NCBI RefSeq assembly: GCF_019393635.1
Contig: NC_057864.1
Span: forward strand, 86,869,382 to 86,933,381
Source of the DNA: Dromiciops gliroides
Taxonomy: Eukaryota > Chordata > Mammalia > Microbiotheria > Microbiotheriidae
Length of the DNA: 64,000 nt
Direction: 5' to 3'
The position numbers and the translations under genes were made by a program. The number at the start of each line of letters is the position of its first letter. The stretch's first letter is position 1. The notes under the pieces were generated by a model. That model had not been told where the DNA came from and did not search any database. It saw only the letters and a program-made list of their open reading frames with translations. Positions 19,557 through 30,950 of this stretch are shown here, one piece after another.

Positions 19557-21094
19557 AAGGAACACTCCCCACTAAGGGAACACTCTTAATAGTTTGGAAG
19601 CAATAAATGTATTTATTATTTTCAAACACAAGTTTATGATGAAATAATATGAGAAGTTTTATAATTTGCCTTTAAGTCGTGTGTTTATGTGTTTTAAACA
19701 AACCTTACTTCCTATTTCTTAAAAGAGCCAAAATTGCCAGTAATCTTCTATTAAGCCTGTGAAATTTAAGTGAATATGTTAAAAGCAGCATCAATGACTG
19801 CAAATTCCCTTTGTATCTCCTTTTACCTGCAATTTAAATGATTTTAAAAGAGAAACATTGTCCATGAATCAGTTGTTACAGTGTTGTGTGTGACTTGAAA
19901 CCTAAGCTACTCTCAGTGATGGAAAATAATAGGTTCTCTATTAATTCTCTATTAATTCTTCTCTATTAATTACTTTCAAAAGAAAATTGTAGGCTTAGTT
20001 CAACTTCAATTCACTTCCCTCCACTCAAACCATTCCATCCATCTAATTCACATGTGATGATTCTCTGTTCAAAATTTGCAACCTGCTTAGAAGGAAAGGT
20101 ACAACTCGTGATAGAGAGGCCCTTATTTGCTGCCCTGTCACAGCTAACGTTCAAGGTTATGCTGTTCTAATATTTTCATGCAAAACATTGCCTGTGAAAA
20201 TCCCCAGTTGTTTTCCATCAGAGAAAACAACCCTGTAATAAGTTGGGCTTGCTGTGACAATGCCAAATCTCTATATTAACAAGAAATAATTGCTTTTCTT
20301 GTGGTTTTGTGTTGCTTCTATAATTAGAAGCTGAGCTTAAGAAATAGTTGTTTTGTGTTTGTTTTTGTTTTGTGACTAGCACATGCAATTTTGAATTCCG
20401 TTTGTTTTACTTTCTCTGAACCTGCTGAGGGCAAAATCCTGGTAAAGCTTATTGTTGCAAAATGTTGGGAGGGAAAAGAAAACAGGCCATATTTACTAGT
20501 GTGCTGATTAGTTTTTACTTATATTAAATTTGACTATTCCCTCCATAGGGGAGAAACCTCTGAGCCTGTTTATCCATTGGAAGGCAAAAACCTTTGTGCA
20601 AAAGGAATACAGATCTGGATAACATGAACTGTTACCTGTTTGCCCTTTAATATTGCCAAGAAAGAGGAAAAATGTGGAGCATATGAGTTTTGAAGTAGCA
20701 GATTGCAGGCAGGTAGCCCATACGAATTTTTCTTCATGCTTTTTGGTAATCAAATTAAGGAAACTGTCATTTTGTCTATTTTCTCTCTGGTCTTGTCATG
20801 AAAATAGCACTGATGAAAAAATGAACCTGGTAGCAGGTATGTAGAGGGGCAAAGCCATGTTAAAGTCATCTTTCTCAATGCTACTTCCATATACACTCAC
20901 ATTACCAGATTAGATTCTAGCTGTAAAAGGTTTCCCTTTTATATCTGGGAAAATCAATTATCAGTGCTATTGCAAAAACAAGAGAGAACACAAAAACAAT
21001 GTCTAACTAGAGGTCTTCTTTATTTCAGTGGGCCCAAATCAGAGTTAATAGGCAAATTTGGTTGGCCTGATCGATTATGGATATTTTTTAAAAA
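19557..21094. other. Unassigned DNA, about 1.5 kb
   Basis: One of the longer stretches free of recognised repeats. Small local duplications are visible: a 17-bp near-repeat at about 19556-19590 and three tctctattaat units at about 19934-19968. Frames of 60-81 codons at 20508-20844 overlap on opposite strands and lack any domain signature. I cannot support a gene here. Confidence 0.45.
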
Positions 21095-21275
21095 AATAAA
21101 CAACTACTATAATACCATAGATTTAGGGTTCGAAGAGAAATTGAAGGGTCAACCAGTTCAACCCCCTCATGTTGCAAACAGGAAAACTGGGTCTCAGAGA
21201 GCTTAACTTGTCTCAGGTTAAATCAGTACTGCTAGAAAGAGTATTTGAACTCAGATCTTCCTGAGTCTAGCACTA
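21095..21275 (-). mobile_element. MIR-type CORE-SINE relic
   Basis: 'aattgaagggtcaaccagtt', 'aacaggaaaactgggtctca', 'gagcttaacttgtctcaggt' and 'gaactcagatcttcctgagt' are the reverse complement of a MIR-like SINE. Confidence 0.7.
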
Positions 21276-21623
21276 TATCTGCTGCGTGTGCTTTGACTCT
21301 CTCCTTGTCAAATGTTCATAGGAATTACAAGTAGTAAAACCAACTGACTATTTTTGTGTTTGATTAATCTGAGCTCTGTAGATGTAGTTAGAAATGAATC
21401 GTTGTATTAAGCTGCAGGTAGATTTATTAACAATAATCTAAAAAAGGTTTAGATTTAGCCAGTGCTTCTCACTCTATAAATGCTCAAGTATTAAAGCTGC
21501 AGGCAAAAAAGTCTGGAAGGTGCTGAGAACAATAGTGAATGATGAGCTAGAATGAAGGTCTGCTTGGAAATACTATGAATAAAGTGAAAGTTATGTTTTA
21601 TTTTCCAGTTATAAAAAGATTCA
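21276..21623. other. Unassigned spacer
   Basis: No element, frame or motif recognised. Confidence 0.5.
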
Positions 21624-21624
21624 A

Positions 21625-21776
21625 GGGACAGCTAGGTGGCACAGTTGATAAAGCACTGGCCTTGGATTGAGGAGGACCTGAGTTCAAATCTGGCCTGAGA
21701 CACTTGACACTTACTAGCTTAGTGGTGTGACCCTGGGCAAGTAACTTAACCCTCATTGCCCTGAAAAAAAAAAAAA
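21625..21776 (+). mobile_element. Young CORE-SINE with a small internal insertion
   Basis: Full body and poly(A) tail. Relative to its siblings it carries about 5 extra bases within the CORE ('tagcttagtggtgtgaccc'). No convincing target duplication. Confidence 0.92.
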
Positions 21777-22094
21777 AGCAAAATTATTGTTGCATTTGGC
21801 CATTAAGTTGCTCTCAATATATCTTTCATCAGTGGAATTACTGTGCATTGATAAATGAAAGGTATGTTGCAGTAGCATGGAATATGCAAGACAAAGAAAA
21901 ATTTGTACCTATGCTACAACATACATTTTGAGACCCATCTAATAAGAAACCTATCTGATCACAGCAAATCAGAAATATACTTTTAAATTTAGTTTTAATA
22001 TTTGCTATCACTAAATCTGGTGGTATCAGTATTCTCCCTCTCTTCCTTAAACATGTCTTACTACAGCACTCTGAGGTCAATGAATAAGAAATTT

Positions 22095-22190
22095 CACCAA
22101 GTATGTGTTTAAAGATTGCTTACTATATGTTGAGAAAAGTGCTTAGAATTTGGGGGTGGGAAACAAGACTAACACACATGAAATAATTAC
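22095..22190 (-). mobile_element. L2 3' end relic, minus strand
   Basis: 'caccaagtatgtgtttaaag', 'attgcttactatatgttgag' and 'aagtgcttagaatttggggg' correspond to the reverse complement of the L2 terminus. Confidence 0.4.
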
Positions 22191-22975
22191 ACACACACAC
22201 AAAAGGAAATAATATGACAAGGAGTAATAAAGTGTTGAAAATTAATATAGTTTTTGTACCCATCCTCCTCCAAGATAATAAACAGATCAGAGACATCAAT
22301 AATATCTCTTACAATTTGTTCACCCAGGTCAGAGAAGGCTATTCTGTCTCTCCTACCAGAAGTAGGTACCCCACAGAAACCAGATCAGAGAATGGATAGG
22401 AAAAACGTAGTAACAATTTATTTTGCCCCAAGAAGAAAGAGCCATGATCATGTTGGGACCCCCCTCCTAAGGTTTTGTTTTTTTGTTTTTGTTTTTGTTT
22501 TTTTTGTCCATGGGTTACAGGGTGTTGTCAGTCATAGATCAACCCAAAAGCAAATACTATAAGAAGAATGAATGTAACAGAGGCATCATGATAAGATTAC
22601 AGGATTCCATAAAAGGGTTAGGCTAAAAGGAGGATGCCAAGATGTCCCCATAAGATAGGGACCTGCTATCCTTAGGGAAAAGAAGTTGCCAGGTAGGAAC
22701 TTTCATCAGCTAGATATCTGGGTTCAGTTTGGAGTTCAGTTGAAGGACATTTTACTCCTATTTACCTAGGATTTCATAAAAAATACTTTTGGATAACAAG
22801 GAACCTCTGTCCAGGTAATCCATGTATTCAGATTAACAAAAGTGATAAACTGAATGCAATTTCTACTCAGGTTAATAAACAAATATTGAATGCCCATATT
22901 ATAGAAGCCTTGTACTAAATTTGGGAGATGTAATTTAATGAATTTTTTTTTCTTTTCTTTATGTACAATAGAAAG
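22191..22975. other. Unassigned DNA, possibly an old LTR
   Basis: Contains 'cgtagtaacaatttattttg' (22407) and a T/G-rich run (22472-22506). The composition and the reverse-strand AATAAA near 22419 would fit a minus-strand LTR. I found no TG...CA ends or duplication, so it stays unassigned. Confidence 0.3.
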
Positions 22976-23165
22976 TTTCTTTGAACTTGGAATCAGCAGA
23001 CTTGGGTTCAAATCCTTCCTCTTACATTTACTCCCTATCTGACCTTGGATGAGTCACATCACCTTTGAAGAAATTATTTTATTTATCTGTAAAATTATGG
23101 AGTTGGATTAGATGGCCTCTAGACCACTGTTTCTTTTCAGCCTGAAATCTATGATTCTATGCAGT
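22976..23165 (+). mobile_element. MIR/THER-type CORE-SINE relic
   Basis: 'gaacttggaatcagcagact', 'gggttcaaatccttcctctt', 'tgaccttggatgagtcacat', 'gttggattagatggcctcta' and 'aatctatgattctatg' give the complete order of an old CORE-SINE with an L2-like tail. Confidence 0.8.
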
Positions 23166-23790
23166 GTCAATATGGAACAGACTTTTAATCCTATGCTTCT
23201 TTCCCTCTTCCAGAACCTCATTTCTTTCCAGGATTTTCCCAATGCCCTGGTACAACTTGGCTTTATTCATGACCCCAGGGCCACTCAGTGCCCCTTATCA
23301 GTTCCATTATGGGATCTTCCTTTGTCCTCTGTAACCCTCCCTCACCTCACTGCCCCAAGGCCTTCTCCAGCACTCAAGAGACCATCTTCCAGACTAGACC
23401 CTCCCCTTCCAAATTCTTCAGCATAATACTAGCACCTATTAACTCCTGATAAGACAAGGTTATTTATGACTATACTTCTTACATCTCCTATTTGTAGTAA
23501 GGTGGACCTCTTAGTACTTTGGAGGACACAATTTTACCTGAGATAGCCTAATAACCTAATTTTCTTTATGGACTTCTCTCCCACCATTGAATGGGCCTAG
23601 GCCCATTCCAGTTTTCTGTATTCTGTTTTTTTTTTTAAATGTCAATTTATTTTAAGTGTTTTAGTCTTGTTTGTCTATTTTTTTTTTTTGCATAATGCCA
23701 CCCTTTGTATTATTCTCTTTTCTCTACTCTCTGTATTATCTCATTTAGTTATCTAATAAGCCATCATGGGTTCAGCTATCTGCAAATGAA
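23166..23790. other. Unassigned DNA, comparatively GC-rich
   Basis: 23190-23440 is rich in CCC and CTC and carries a 104-codon frame at 23112-23426. The frame overlaps a SINE at its start and has a compositionally biased, proline/serine/leucine-rich translation without domain features. I judge it non-coding. The DNA may be part of an old LINE or LTR that I cannot name. Confidence 0.35.
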
Positions 23791-24640
23791 TTCTAAATCC
23801 ATTTAAGGAGCCTGAATCTCTCTCCTTGTTCTACTCTAAAACAAAACTCATTATCTTTCCCTCCAAACCTTCCCTTTCCTAGCCTTCAAATAATTATCAA
23901 GGATAACATCATTCTTCCAGTCTCCCAGGCTATCACCCTCATGGTCATCTTTTACACATCATTGTACTCACCCCAGGTGATGTAATTGATATCTTTTCAA
24001 ATCCCATTTTTTTTCTTCTTTAACAACATCGTTTTTTTATACACCTCTTTCTGTCCATTCACATAGCCATCTCCTGCTGCAAGCCCTCCTAACCTCTAAC
24101 CAATACTAGTTGAACAACTTTTTAATTGGTATCCATCTTTCAAGTCTCTTCCCTCTTCTCAAATAAATTCCATTTAATATGTAAAGTACCTCAAAACATT
24201 TTTCTCTTCCTACCTTTCCAGTTATCTCACACTCTGCTCCCCTCAAAACACTTTAAGTAAAGCCACATCAGTCCATTTACTCTTCTTCAAACAGGACATT
24301 CCATCCATGACCAAGGATTTGCTTTGGTATTTCTCCACGTCTAGAATGCTCTCTCTACTCGCAGCTTTTCTGGTTTTCTTCTGATGCCACCTTCTACAGA
24401 AGACCTTTCCTCTTCCTCTCCCTCACACACTTCCCTCAATGAATAGCTTCCATTTACACTGTAAAGATTTTCTTTGTATATAGGTATTTGCACAGTCTTC
24501 CCTTTTCATGATTTAATATTTTGATAACTATATTTTATTGTTATTGCTTACCTTTGCAATAGTTTTAGATCTTCATTGACTGAAGTTTCCTCAATGGGAA
24601 TTTTCTATACTAATGAAATTACAGGTCTCATAAAAAAAGA
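23791..24640 (+). mobile_element. L2 LINE relic, ORF2 C-terminal region and 3' UTR
   Basis: The longest L2 in the window. In order: 'aaaactcattatctttccct' (23843), 'ttccagtctcccaggctatc', 'atctcctgctgcaagccctc', 'tacctttccagttatctcac' (24211), 'acaggacattccatccatga', 'ctagaatgctctctctactc', 'ccaccttctacagaagacct' (24386) and 'actgaagtttcctcaatggg'. L2 encodes its own reverse transcriptase; this end covers only the last part and has no open frame. Confidence 0.8.
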
Positions 24641-24711
24641 CAAATCCATTCAATTTTGTGACCCTTTGTACACCATGATGGAGGCAAAAAATATGCTGTC
24701 CACATTTAATC

Positions 24712-24830
24712 AAACAAATTAACAAACATTTGTCAAGCATCTACTATTTGAAAAGCTCTATGCTAAGGTGTAGAATATAAAAACCTAAAAAGGTACATGG
24801 ATTCTACTGGCTGGAGGAGTGGAGTTATGC
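24712..24830 (-). mobile_element. L2 3' end relic, minus strand
   Basis: 'aacaaacatttgtcaagcat', 'ctactatttgaaaagctcta' and 'tgctaaggtgtagaatataa' are the reverse complement of the L2 terminus. Confidence 0.55.
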
Positions 24831-24979
24831 TTCTCCCTGGGAACAATCAATAAAAATCAATAAAAACTGGAAATATATTTCATTCAGTGGAGTTAGCTGA
24901 ATTAAGCAAATATTATTAATTATTTTTTTCCTATATAAAGACATTCTTGTAGTGCAGAAGATGTATTTGCTCTCTTTTT

Positions 24980-25142
24980 CTTTCTTTCTTTCTTTTTTTT
25001 TTTTTTGGTGAGGCAATTGGGGTTAAGTGACTTGCCCAGGGTCACATAGCTAGTAAGTGTCAAGTGTCTGAGGCCGGATTTGAACTCAGGTCCTCCTGAC
25101 TCCAGGGCTGGTGCTCTAACCACTGCACCACCTAGCTGCTCC
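24980..25142 (-). mobile_element. Young CORE-SINE with 13-bp TSD
   Basis: Reverse copy whose tail reads (CTTT)n then a T run. The duplication ttgctctcttttt (24967-24979) against ttgttctcttttt (25143-25155) has one mismatch. Confidence 0.94.
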
Positions 25143-26748
25143 TTGTTCTCTTTTTATTAGAGAGTTTCATTGTTGTTTTCTTAACAGGAGAAGAAAAATA
25201 CCTGTCACTGGTAAAACACACATAGAATCTCTGACCATGGGGATTAAAAGCTAACATGTTTAATTGCCAAATTCAAACATTTTTTTTAGAGGGCACAAGA
25301 TATCCTAAACTTTTGAATTATAAAAATTATATTTATTGGCAACCCACTGAGAAAGAGGGTAATTATCTATAGGTCAGGGGTTAAGTCAGGTTTATTGAAG
25401 TATCATCTTTGATGGAATTAATAAGTAAATGCTGTTTTCATGAGCTATTTAAGACAGACAATATATCTAAAATATGATTTAGAGTATAAGTTTCTTGAGG
25501 AGAGGAGCTATGAAAAATTTCTTCTTTGGATCCAGATGGCTGAGTATTTTGACTTGCACAAAGTAGCAAAAAAAGTAACAAATTCTTGGATTGATTACCT
25601 TTGATCAGATTGACCAAAAATGCTGTTTTGATAGTTTGCTAATACCAAGCCTTTCCTTATATATGTGTAGCTGAAGCAATTAAATTCATATATCTATATT
25701 CATATATACATATTCATATGCACACATATAGACACACAAACACATATAGAACATGTATATGTATATGTGTGTTTGTATATATGTATACACATAGACACAT
25801 CATGGTACATGGCACATAGAGGCACTTAATGAATGTTTATGGACTGATGATTAGCAACAATTCTTTCAACATTTTGCTAATGAAGTTTTTCTAGGTCTTA
25901 AAAGCTTCAGATGTTAAATGAAGAACTGACAATTTTTACAGTTTTGCAGCTTAGACTCGCATTTAACCCAAGGACTTTGTTTCAAAAAAGAAATTTCATC
26001 TTGATACTTATATTGGTCTTTCAGTTGCTATGACTTTCAAGATGTGTGACTTGAGGCTGTGTCTTCTTCTCATTCTTAAATTTGTCTTTGCCTTTCTCCC
26101 TACTACACTTCAATCCAATATACAACAGCTGCTTTGGTATCTCTTCATCAACCCTTCACATATGTATAGATCAGTTGAATTGCATTACAATAAGCATCAC
26201 TTCAGTGGTATTTGACTGTGTTCCAGGCCTTCTTTGTTCTTTGTTGGTAATATTGTCCAGTAATTTTTTATTCTGTAAGCTCCATAAGTGGCTGATGGAA
26301 TTGCTCCTAAGTATGTAAAAAAAAAATGTCTCTGATAGGTCAAAGGCTCACAGTACATTCACTAACTATTTTTTTATTTGACTACTGTGAAATTATTTTC
26401 AAGATCAGGATAATCCAAATCACATTCTATATGAAGTGATATTTTTAGTAAGGCATGATAATGTTCCCATCATTTTTATATCTTATCATACTTAGAGTTT
26501 GGGATTCTAGGTATGGATGATCTTTACAGAATGCCAAAAATGAAATGAAGATTTAAGGTGATGTATTTTTTCCTCCTAAATTCATAGGCCATAAACAGCT
26601 TTAAGCAGTGTGTGCACATGAAATTTAATACCAAATTTTTCCTCAGGTTACTTTGCTAAAGATGGATTATGGATGTCCCAACATAAGGTACAAAAATTGT
26701 GTCTCCCCCACCCAATGATATTTTTCTTTAATGGAATTTAAAAAAACT
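25143..26748. other. Mostly unassigned DNA with a split L2 tail and a microsatellite
   Basis: 'agtataagtttcttgaggag' (25483) and 'tacatggcacatagaggcac' (25805) look like two halves of one plus-strand L2 end separated by about 250 bp. That gap includes a mixed TATATG/CA microsatellite (25688-25800). The rest, including frames at 26030-26318, shows nothing recognisable. Confidence 0.4.
25688..25800 (+). repeat. Mixed TATATG/CACATA microsatellite
   Basis: Alternating purine-pyrimidine units (ATATAC, CACATA, TGTATA) over about 110 bp. Confidence 0.85.
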
Positions 26749-26757
26749 AATTCACAA

Positions 26758-26909
26758 GGAAGCTGCCAGCTGACAAAGTGGATAAAGCACCAGCTGTGGA
26801 TTTAGGAGGACCTGAGTTCAAATCTGGCCTCAGACAGTTGACACTTACTAGGCAACTAGGTGACCCTGGGCAAGTCAATTAACCCTCATTGCCCTGAAAA
26901 AGAAAAAAA
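26758..26909 (+). mobile_element. Young CORE-SINE with TSD, variant CORE
   Basis: The body is intact except that the CORE reads 'taggcaactaggtgaccctg' instead of the usual TAGCTGTGTGACC. The duplication aattcacaa lies at 26749-26757 and 26910-26918. Confidence 0.93.
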
Positions 26910-26918
26910 AATTCACAA

Positions 26919-27355
26919 ATATTTATTTGATCTGTATATGGGGAGATGCCTTGTTGGAGGAGAGATTTTTAAAGGAGTGTTTTTCTCTTCCAAATAAAAC
27001 CCTTTTAAGAAGTGGTTCATAAACAATAAACAGCAAATCTCACATTCCCTACCTTTATCTGTCAATTATATGATGGACAAACTGTGGTCTTATTTAGAAG
27101 AATATCTCTCTTACATTTTATACAATTAGATCATTGGAGTGGAATAGAGAGGACTTTGTATTCCTCAGGGTTTTATTACAGCTTTCTCTCTGACTCATAA
27201 TTTCTGTTAAATGTGATTCTGCATATGTGCTTACCATATAATCATCTCATCTTAGAGTTGAAGGGAAACTTAGGGCTTATCTAGTTCGAACTGTACCTGA
27301 CACACAAATTCTGTCTATAGTATATTTATTTTTATTTGTTTATTTGAGATCAAGT
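26919..27355. other. Unassigned spacer with a possible CR1/L3 scrap
   Basis: 'agagttgaagggaaacttag' and 'gcttatctagttcgaactgt' (27255-27295) resemble the CR1/L3 minus-strand start. Nothing else recognised. Confidence 0.35.
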
Positions 27356-27368
27356 ATCCCTATCTCCA

Positions 27369-27612
27369 GGGGCAACTGGTAGTGTAATAGAATGCTGTAC
27401 CTGGAGTGAGGAAGATATGAATTCAAATCCAGCTGAAGACAACTAATAGCTATGTGACCCTGGGAAAATCATTTAACCCTGTTTGCCTTGGCTTACTCAT
27501 CTATAAAATGAACTGGAGATGAAAATGGCAAATTACTCCAGTATCTTTGCTAAGAAAACCTCTAAAAGGGGTCATGAAGAGTCAGATACAACTGAAAGAG
27601 ACTAAACAACAA
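27369..27612 (+). mobile_element. Long CORE-SINE (MAR1-like) with RTE-type tail and probable TSD
   Basis: Head (gggcaactggtagtgtaata), CORE ('agctatgtgaccctgggaaa'), an extended middle ('aactggagatgaaaatggca') and the tail 'gtcatgaagagtcagataca' plus (AAC). The flanks atccctatctcca (27356-27368) and atccccatcttca (27613-27625) match at 11 of 13 bases. Confidence 0.85.
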
Positions 27613-27700
27613 ATCCCCATCTTCATCAAGTTAGAAAAATAGCAGCCACTCACAGACCTCTTCACACTACTAATCAGTACCAAAATTTTGGACCTGTTTC

Positions 27701-27856
27701 TTTTTTTTTTTTTTTTTTTTGGTGAGGCAATTGGGGTTAAGTGACTTGCCCAGGGTCACACAGCTAGTAAGTGTTAAGTGTCTGAGGCCGGATTTGAACT
27801 CAGGTACTCCTGACTTCAGGGCCGGTGCTCTATCCACTGCGCCACCTAGCTGCCCC
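27701..27856 (-). mobile_element. Young CORE-SINE with TSD
   Basis: Near-consensus reverse copy with a 20-nt T run and few substitutions. The duplication cctgtttc lies at 27693-27700 and 27857-27864. It is one of the least diverged copies here. Confidence 0.95.
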
Positions 27857-28098
27857 CCTGTTTCATTTTTCGATGGTTCAATTTCCTTCTCCTTAAGCAG
27901 GCTGCTCCTTCCTCCCTTATTTTTACCAGACTTTGTATAGATACTGAATTATCTTTAGCTACATTACAATTCAGAACTCCAGAGCTAAAGTGAACCACCA
28001 GGCCTCACCTTGTAGGATGAGAGATTTCAGGCATGAACCAATATGTCCAGTCTATAGTATGTTTAAGAAGTATCCATTTTTCCTTTTGAAGTTGTACA

Positions 28099-28769
28099 GG
28101 GGAAGAAGACAAGATGGCACACTAGAAGACAGCAATGAAACTGAGATCCTATCCACAAGTGTTCCAATGGATCTATTAAATGTACCAGACCAAATCCTGG
28201 TGGACAAATTCAGAAAATGTCATAGTGGGTTCTTTGTCCAGCCCAGGCATAGGGAGACAGAAACATCAGCAAATACTGAGGATAGGATTGAGACAAGAGC
28301 ATAAGGTATGATAAGCACTCCAGTGCCAAGGAAGAAACTGCATACTGACATAAAAAGAGATCTCAAACCCAGCCTGGGCCACTCCCAGACCCAACTTATG
28401 GTGCTCTGATGGGTTCGGGTGGCAATGGCAACTTTGTGGTCCACTACCCAATCCCAGGTCACAGGTCCAGGGCAGAGTGGGAAGGGAACCTGTGCACTGA
28501 GAAAAGAGGAAGTTTAGAAGCAGCAAGAACAGCAGTTCTGTTGCTTAGACCTTAGGTACATAGTAAGGTCTTACTTGTATCATCTTACCGATCCTGAAGA
28601 GGAATAAAGAAAGCAGAAAACCCAAACCAAAGGGGAGCACAGAAAGCTTGCAAGCCCCAAGCCTGTCCTTGGGATCCTGAAATAACAATCCTCTACAAGA
28701 ACGCAGAAACAGGAACAACCCAGACTTTTCCTCCAGAAGGGTGGCAGAGCCAACCCTAACATTAATTCT
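28099..28769 (+). mobile_element. LINE-1 5' leader, left of a nested SINE
   Basis: It begins with an L1-type start (ggggaagaagacaagatggc) and runs through a comparatively GC-rich leader. The L1 continues after the SINE at 28941. It is a different subfamily from the leader at 16886, since the two share little beyond the start. Minus-strand frames of 80-120 codons across it are not known products. Confidence 0.65.
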
Positions 28770-28924
28770 TTTTTTTTTTATTAAGTTTTTTTTTTTTTTG
28801 GTGAGGCAATTGGGGTTAAATGACTTGCCCAAGGTCACCCAGCTAGTAAATCTGAGGCCATATTTGAACTGAGGTCCTCCTGAATCCAGGGCCAGTACTC
28901 TATCCACTGTGGCACCTAGCTGTC
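28770..28924 (-). mobile_element. Young CORE-SINE nested in an L1 leader, with TSD
   Basis: Reverse copy with an unusual double T run separated by 'attaag' (28769-28799) and an internal deletion of about 13 bp near 28848. The duplication ccctaacattaattct lies at 28754-28769 and 28925-28940; the first C's could be SINE sequence. Confidence 0.95.
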
Positions 28925-28940
28925 CCCTAACATTAATTCT

Positions 28941-29265
28941 AAAGTCAGCATGAATGCTGGAAGAATAGGCAAACCAAAAAATGAACTATACCCTAATCAG
29001 CTATTACAGTGGCAGGAAGCTCAAGACATAAATACAGAAGAAAAGAATGAGTTCAACACATCTACATACAATGCCTCAGAGAAAAACACAATTTGGACAA
29101 AAAATCAATTAGCCTTCATTGAAAAAAAAATGAGGCAAGGGTTAAAAATAAGTTAAATTTTTTAATAACTGAAATGAGAGTGCTGAAGGGAAAAATGGAA
29201 AAGAAAAGAGTTATAAAAGAAAGAATTGGAAAGGGAATTAACAGCTTGACACAATAGATACTTTT
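28941..29265 (+). mobile_element. LINE-1 ORF1 N-terminal relic
   Basis: The L1 resumes after the SINE. The ATG at 28950 opens 68 codons (MNAGRIGKPKNELYPNQ...). The layout suits an L1 ORF1 N-terminus: basic start, acidic/asparagine-rich middle and the beginning of a coiled coil (AFIEKKMRQGLK). A stop at 29154 ends it, and matching sequence continues out of frame to 'aattaacagcttgacacaat'. ORF1 normally encodes an RNA-binding trimer of over 300 residues, so this is a fragment. No ORF2 follows. Confidence 0.65.
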
Positions 29266-30185
29266 TAGTACTACGAAGACATTTAGTTATCTGTGAGATG
29301 CCTTTGGGGACTAGTTTTTCCCCTGTGCCTTGAACTCTGTCCACATTACCAACTTGGAAATGAAGGAACAATGAGTAGACACTGTTTTAGGGAAGGAGAA
29401 AAGGCTGGATTCTCTAGGAAGGCAGTCTCTGCAGGAACAGATTGTTCCACTTAGGCTCAGGGTTATGCCTTGAAGGGAATGCTTATTCCAAGTAGTGAAT
29501 TGATTGCCATCAAAAGAGTAAGATAAGTATTTTGCTTCTTACTGTGCTCAAAAGGTGTGATTGTTGGTGATGCCTCTGGACAGGTAATGCTGTGACTTTG
29601 CTGAAATAGTCAAGCAACAGAATGGAGAAATGGATTTAGAAGCTGAGCATCTTTACCTCAAAGCATTTGAAGCTCTCAGACTCTGGAGAGAGACCCTGCT
29701 ACTACTATTAGAACCATAATTTGTGGTTGCTATTAGACAAAATGTGGAGTCCAGTAAGACTAATTTTCCTTGTGTGGACACAGGAATTGTGATTATATAG
29801 CTTAAGATTAAACTTTAGTGTTGGAGGTCTTCCCCTCCTTTGCCACCTAGCATCATGACAGCAGTAGCTCATATTGCCATATTGTTTTACATGGTATAAA
29901 GTATATTTTTGTGAGATAACAGTTCTCTCTGTGTGTTTGCATTTGCATGTGTGTGTGTGTGTATGAGATGGGGAGGGAGGACATCTCAATTCTCACTTAT
30001 TATTTCTTGCAAGTCAACTTGGGGCTTTCTTATAGAATATACTCTACTTTGACTAAGCTCTCTTTTCTATTCTGAATTGTCCCCTGAAAAGACTAACAGT
30101 TTTACCATGAATTATATGATGATATTAATAATAATATTTTTATCATAGTAATGAAAATAAGAATGATTAACTTAAAATGTCAAGT
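29266..30185. other. Unassigned DNA
   Basis: About 0.9 kb with a short (TG)n at 29946-29963 and no recognised element. It could hold decayed L1 sequence continuing from 29265, but I see no block that proves it. Confidence 0.4.
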
Positions 30186-30370
30186 ACTGTAGAATTAGGA
30201 ATATATTGATGGATGAATGAATGAGTGAATGATAAAACATTTATTAAGGTCATATTATTAAACTAAGCACTAAAGATATAAATAGAAAATCAAGACTGTC
30301 CCTGCTCTCAAAGAACTCCCATTCTAAAATGGGCAGACAACTCAAAAAGAAGATTTCAGCGATAAATCAT
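30186..30370 (-). mobile_element. L2 3' end relic, minus strand
   Basis: 'gaatgaatgagtgaatgata', 'aaacatttattaaggtcata', 'actaagcactaaagatataa' and 'actgtccctgctctcaaaga' are the reverse complement of the L2 terminus including its GAATGA-type end. Confidence 0.65.
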
Positions 30371-30654
30371 ATGGAAAGGTCCAGTCATCCTTAGGCTTAA
30401 GAAGCAAAGCGCATACCTTCTTTAGTGACCATTTCCATTGATAACATCATATGTGTTTCTAATAATGAGGAACTCAACAGTGTAAAAGACTTTGGTGGTC
30501 AGAGCTTTCTTGTGTTTTCAGATTCAAGCATGATTTCTGATGAGGCAGGGGTTTCAGCAACTGAAGAGACAGTTGCCAAGGTCATATATCTGCCTTTACA
30601 AGGATTTTTTACAAGGGTCGTTCAGAATGTGCTAGAAGCTGGGCCAGTAGAGGC

Positions 30655-30895
30655 AGTTATACGTGGCCCAGTGTAAAGAGCACTGGACCGAAAGTCAGGA
30701 AAAGCTGAGTTCAAATCCAACCTCAGTTACTTAATTAACACTGTCTGCCTTAGTTTCCTCAGCTGGAAAATGGGTTATTACTACTATCTACCTGCCCAAA
30801 ATGTTGACTATTGTGAGGATAATATGAGATAATATTTGTAAAGTGCTTTGTAAACTTTAAAGCACTATATAAATTTTAGCTAGTAGTAGTAGTAC
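30655..30895 (+). mobile_element. MIR-type CORE-SINE relic, full length
   Basis: 'tggcccagtgtaaagagcac', 'ctgagttcaaatccaacctc', a shortened CORE, 'tttcctcagctggaaaatgg', then 'ttgtgaggataatatgagat' and 'aagtgctttgtaaactttaa'. The 83-codon frame at 30425-30676 runs into it and has no recognisable domain. Confidence 0.75.
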
Positions 30896-30950
30896 TTAGT
30901 AGTAGTTAATAGTAAGTAGTAAGTACTAGTGAGTAGTATTAGTAGTCTGG
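30885..30950 (+). repeat. Degenerate (TAG)n/(AGT)n microsatellite
   Basis: Repeats of TAG and AGTA grew at the 3' end of the MIR relic, probably from its original A/T-rich tail. Confidence 0.85.

Noticed and set aside
20508..20844. Overlapping 81- and 63-codon frames on opposite strands in repeat-free DNA
   Set aside because: No domain, codon bias or splice evidence. Opposite-strand overlap suggests chance.
22191..22975. Possible minus-strand LTR
   Set aside because: No TG...CA termini or flanking duplication could be located.
23112..23426. 104-codon frame in GC-richer DNA
   Set aside because: Starts within a CORE-SINE and is a Pro/Ser/Leu-rich composition effect. No conserved motif.
30425..30676. 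83-codon frame that looks less biased than most
   Set aside because: It runs into a MIR relic, lacks splice-site or domain support, and is within random expectation for 64 kb.
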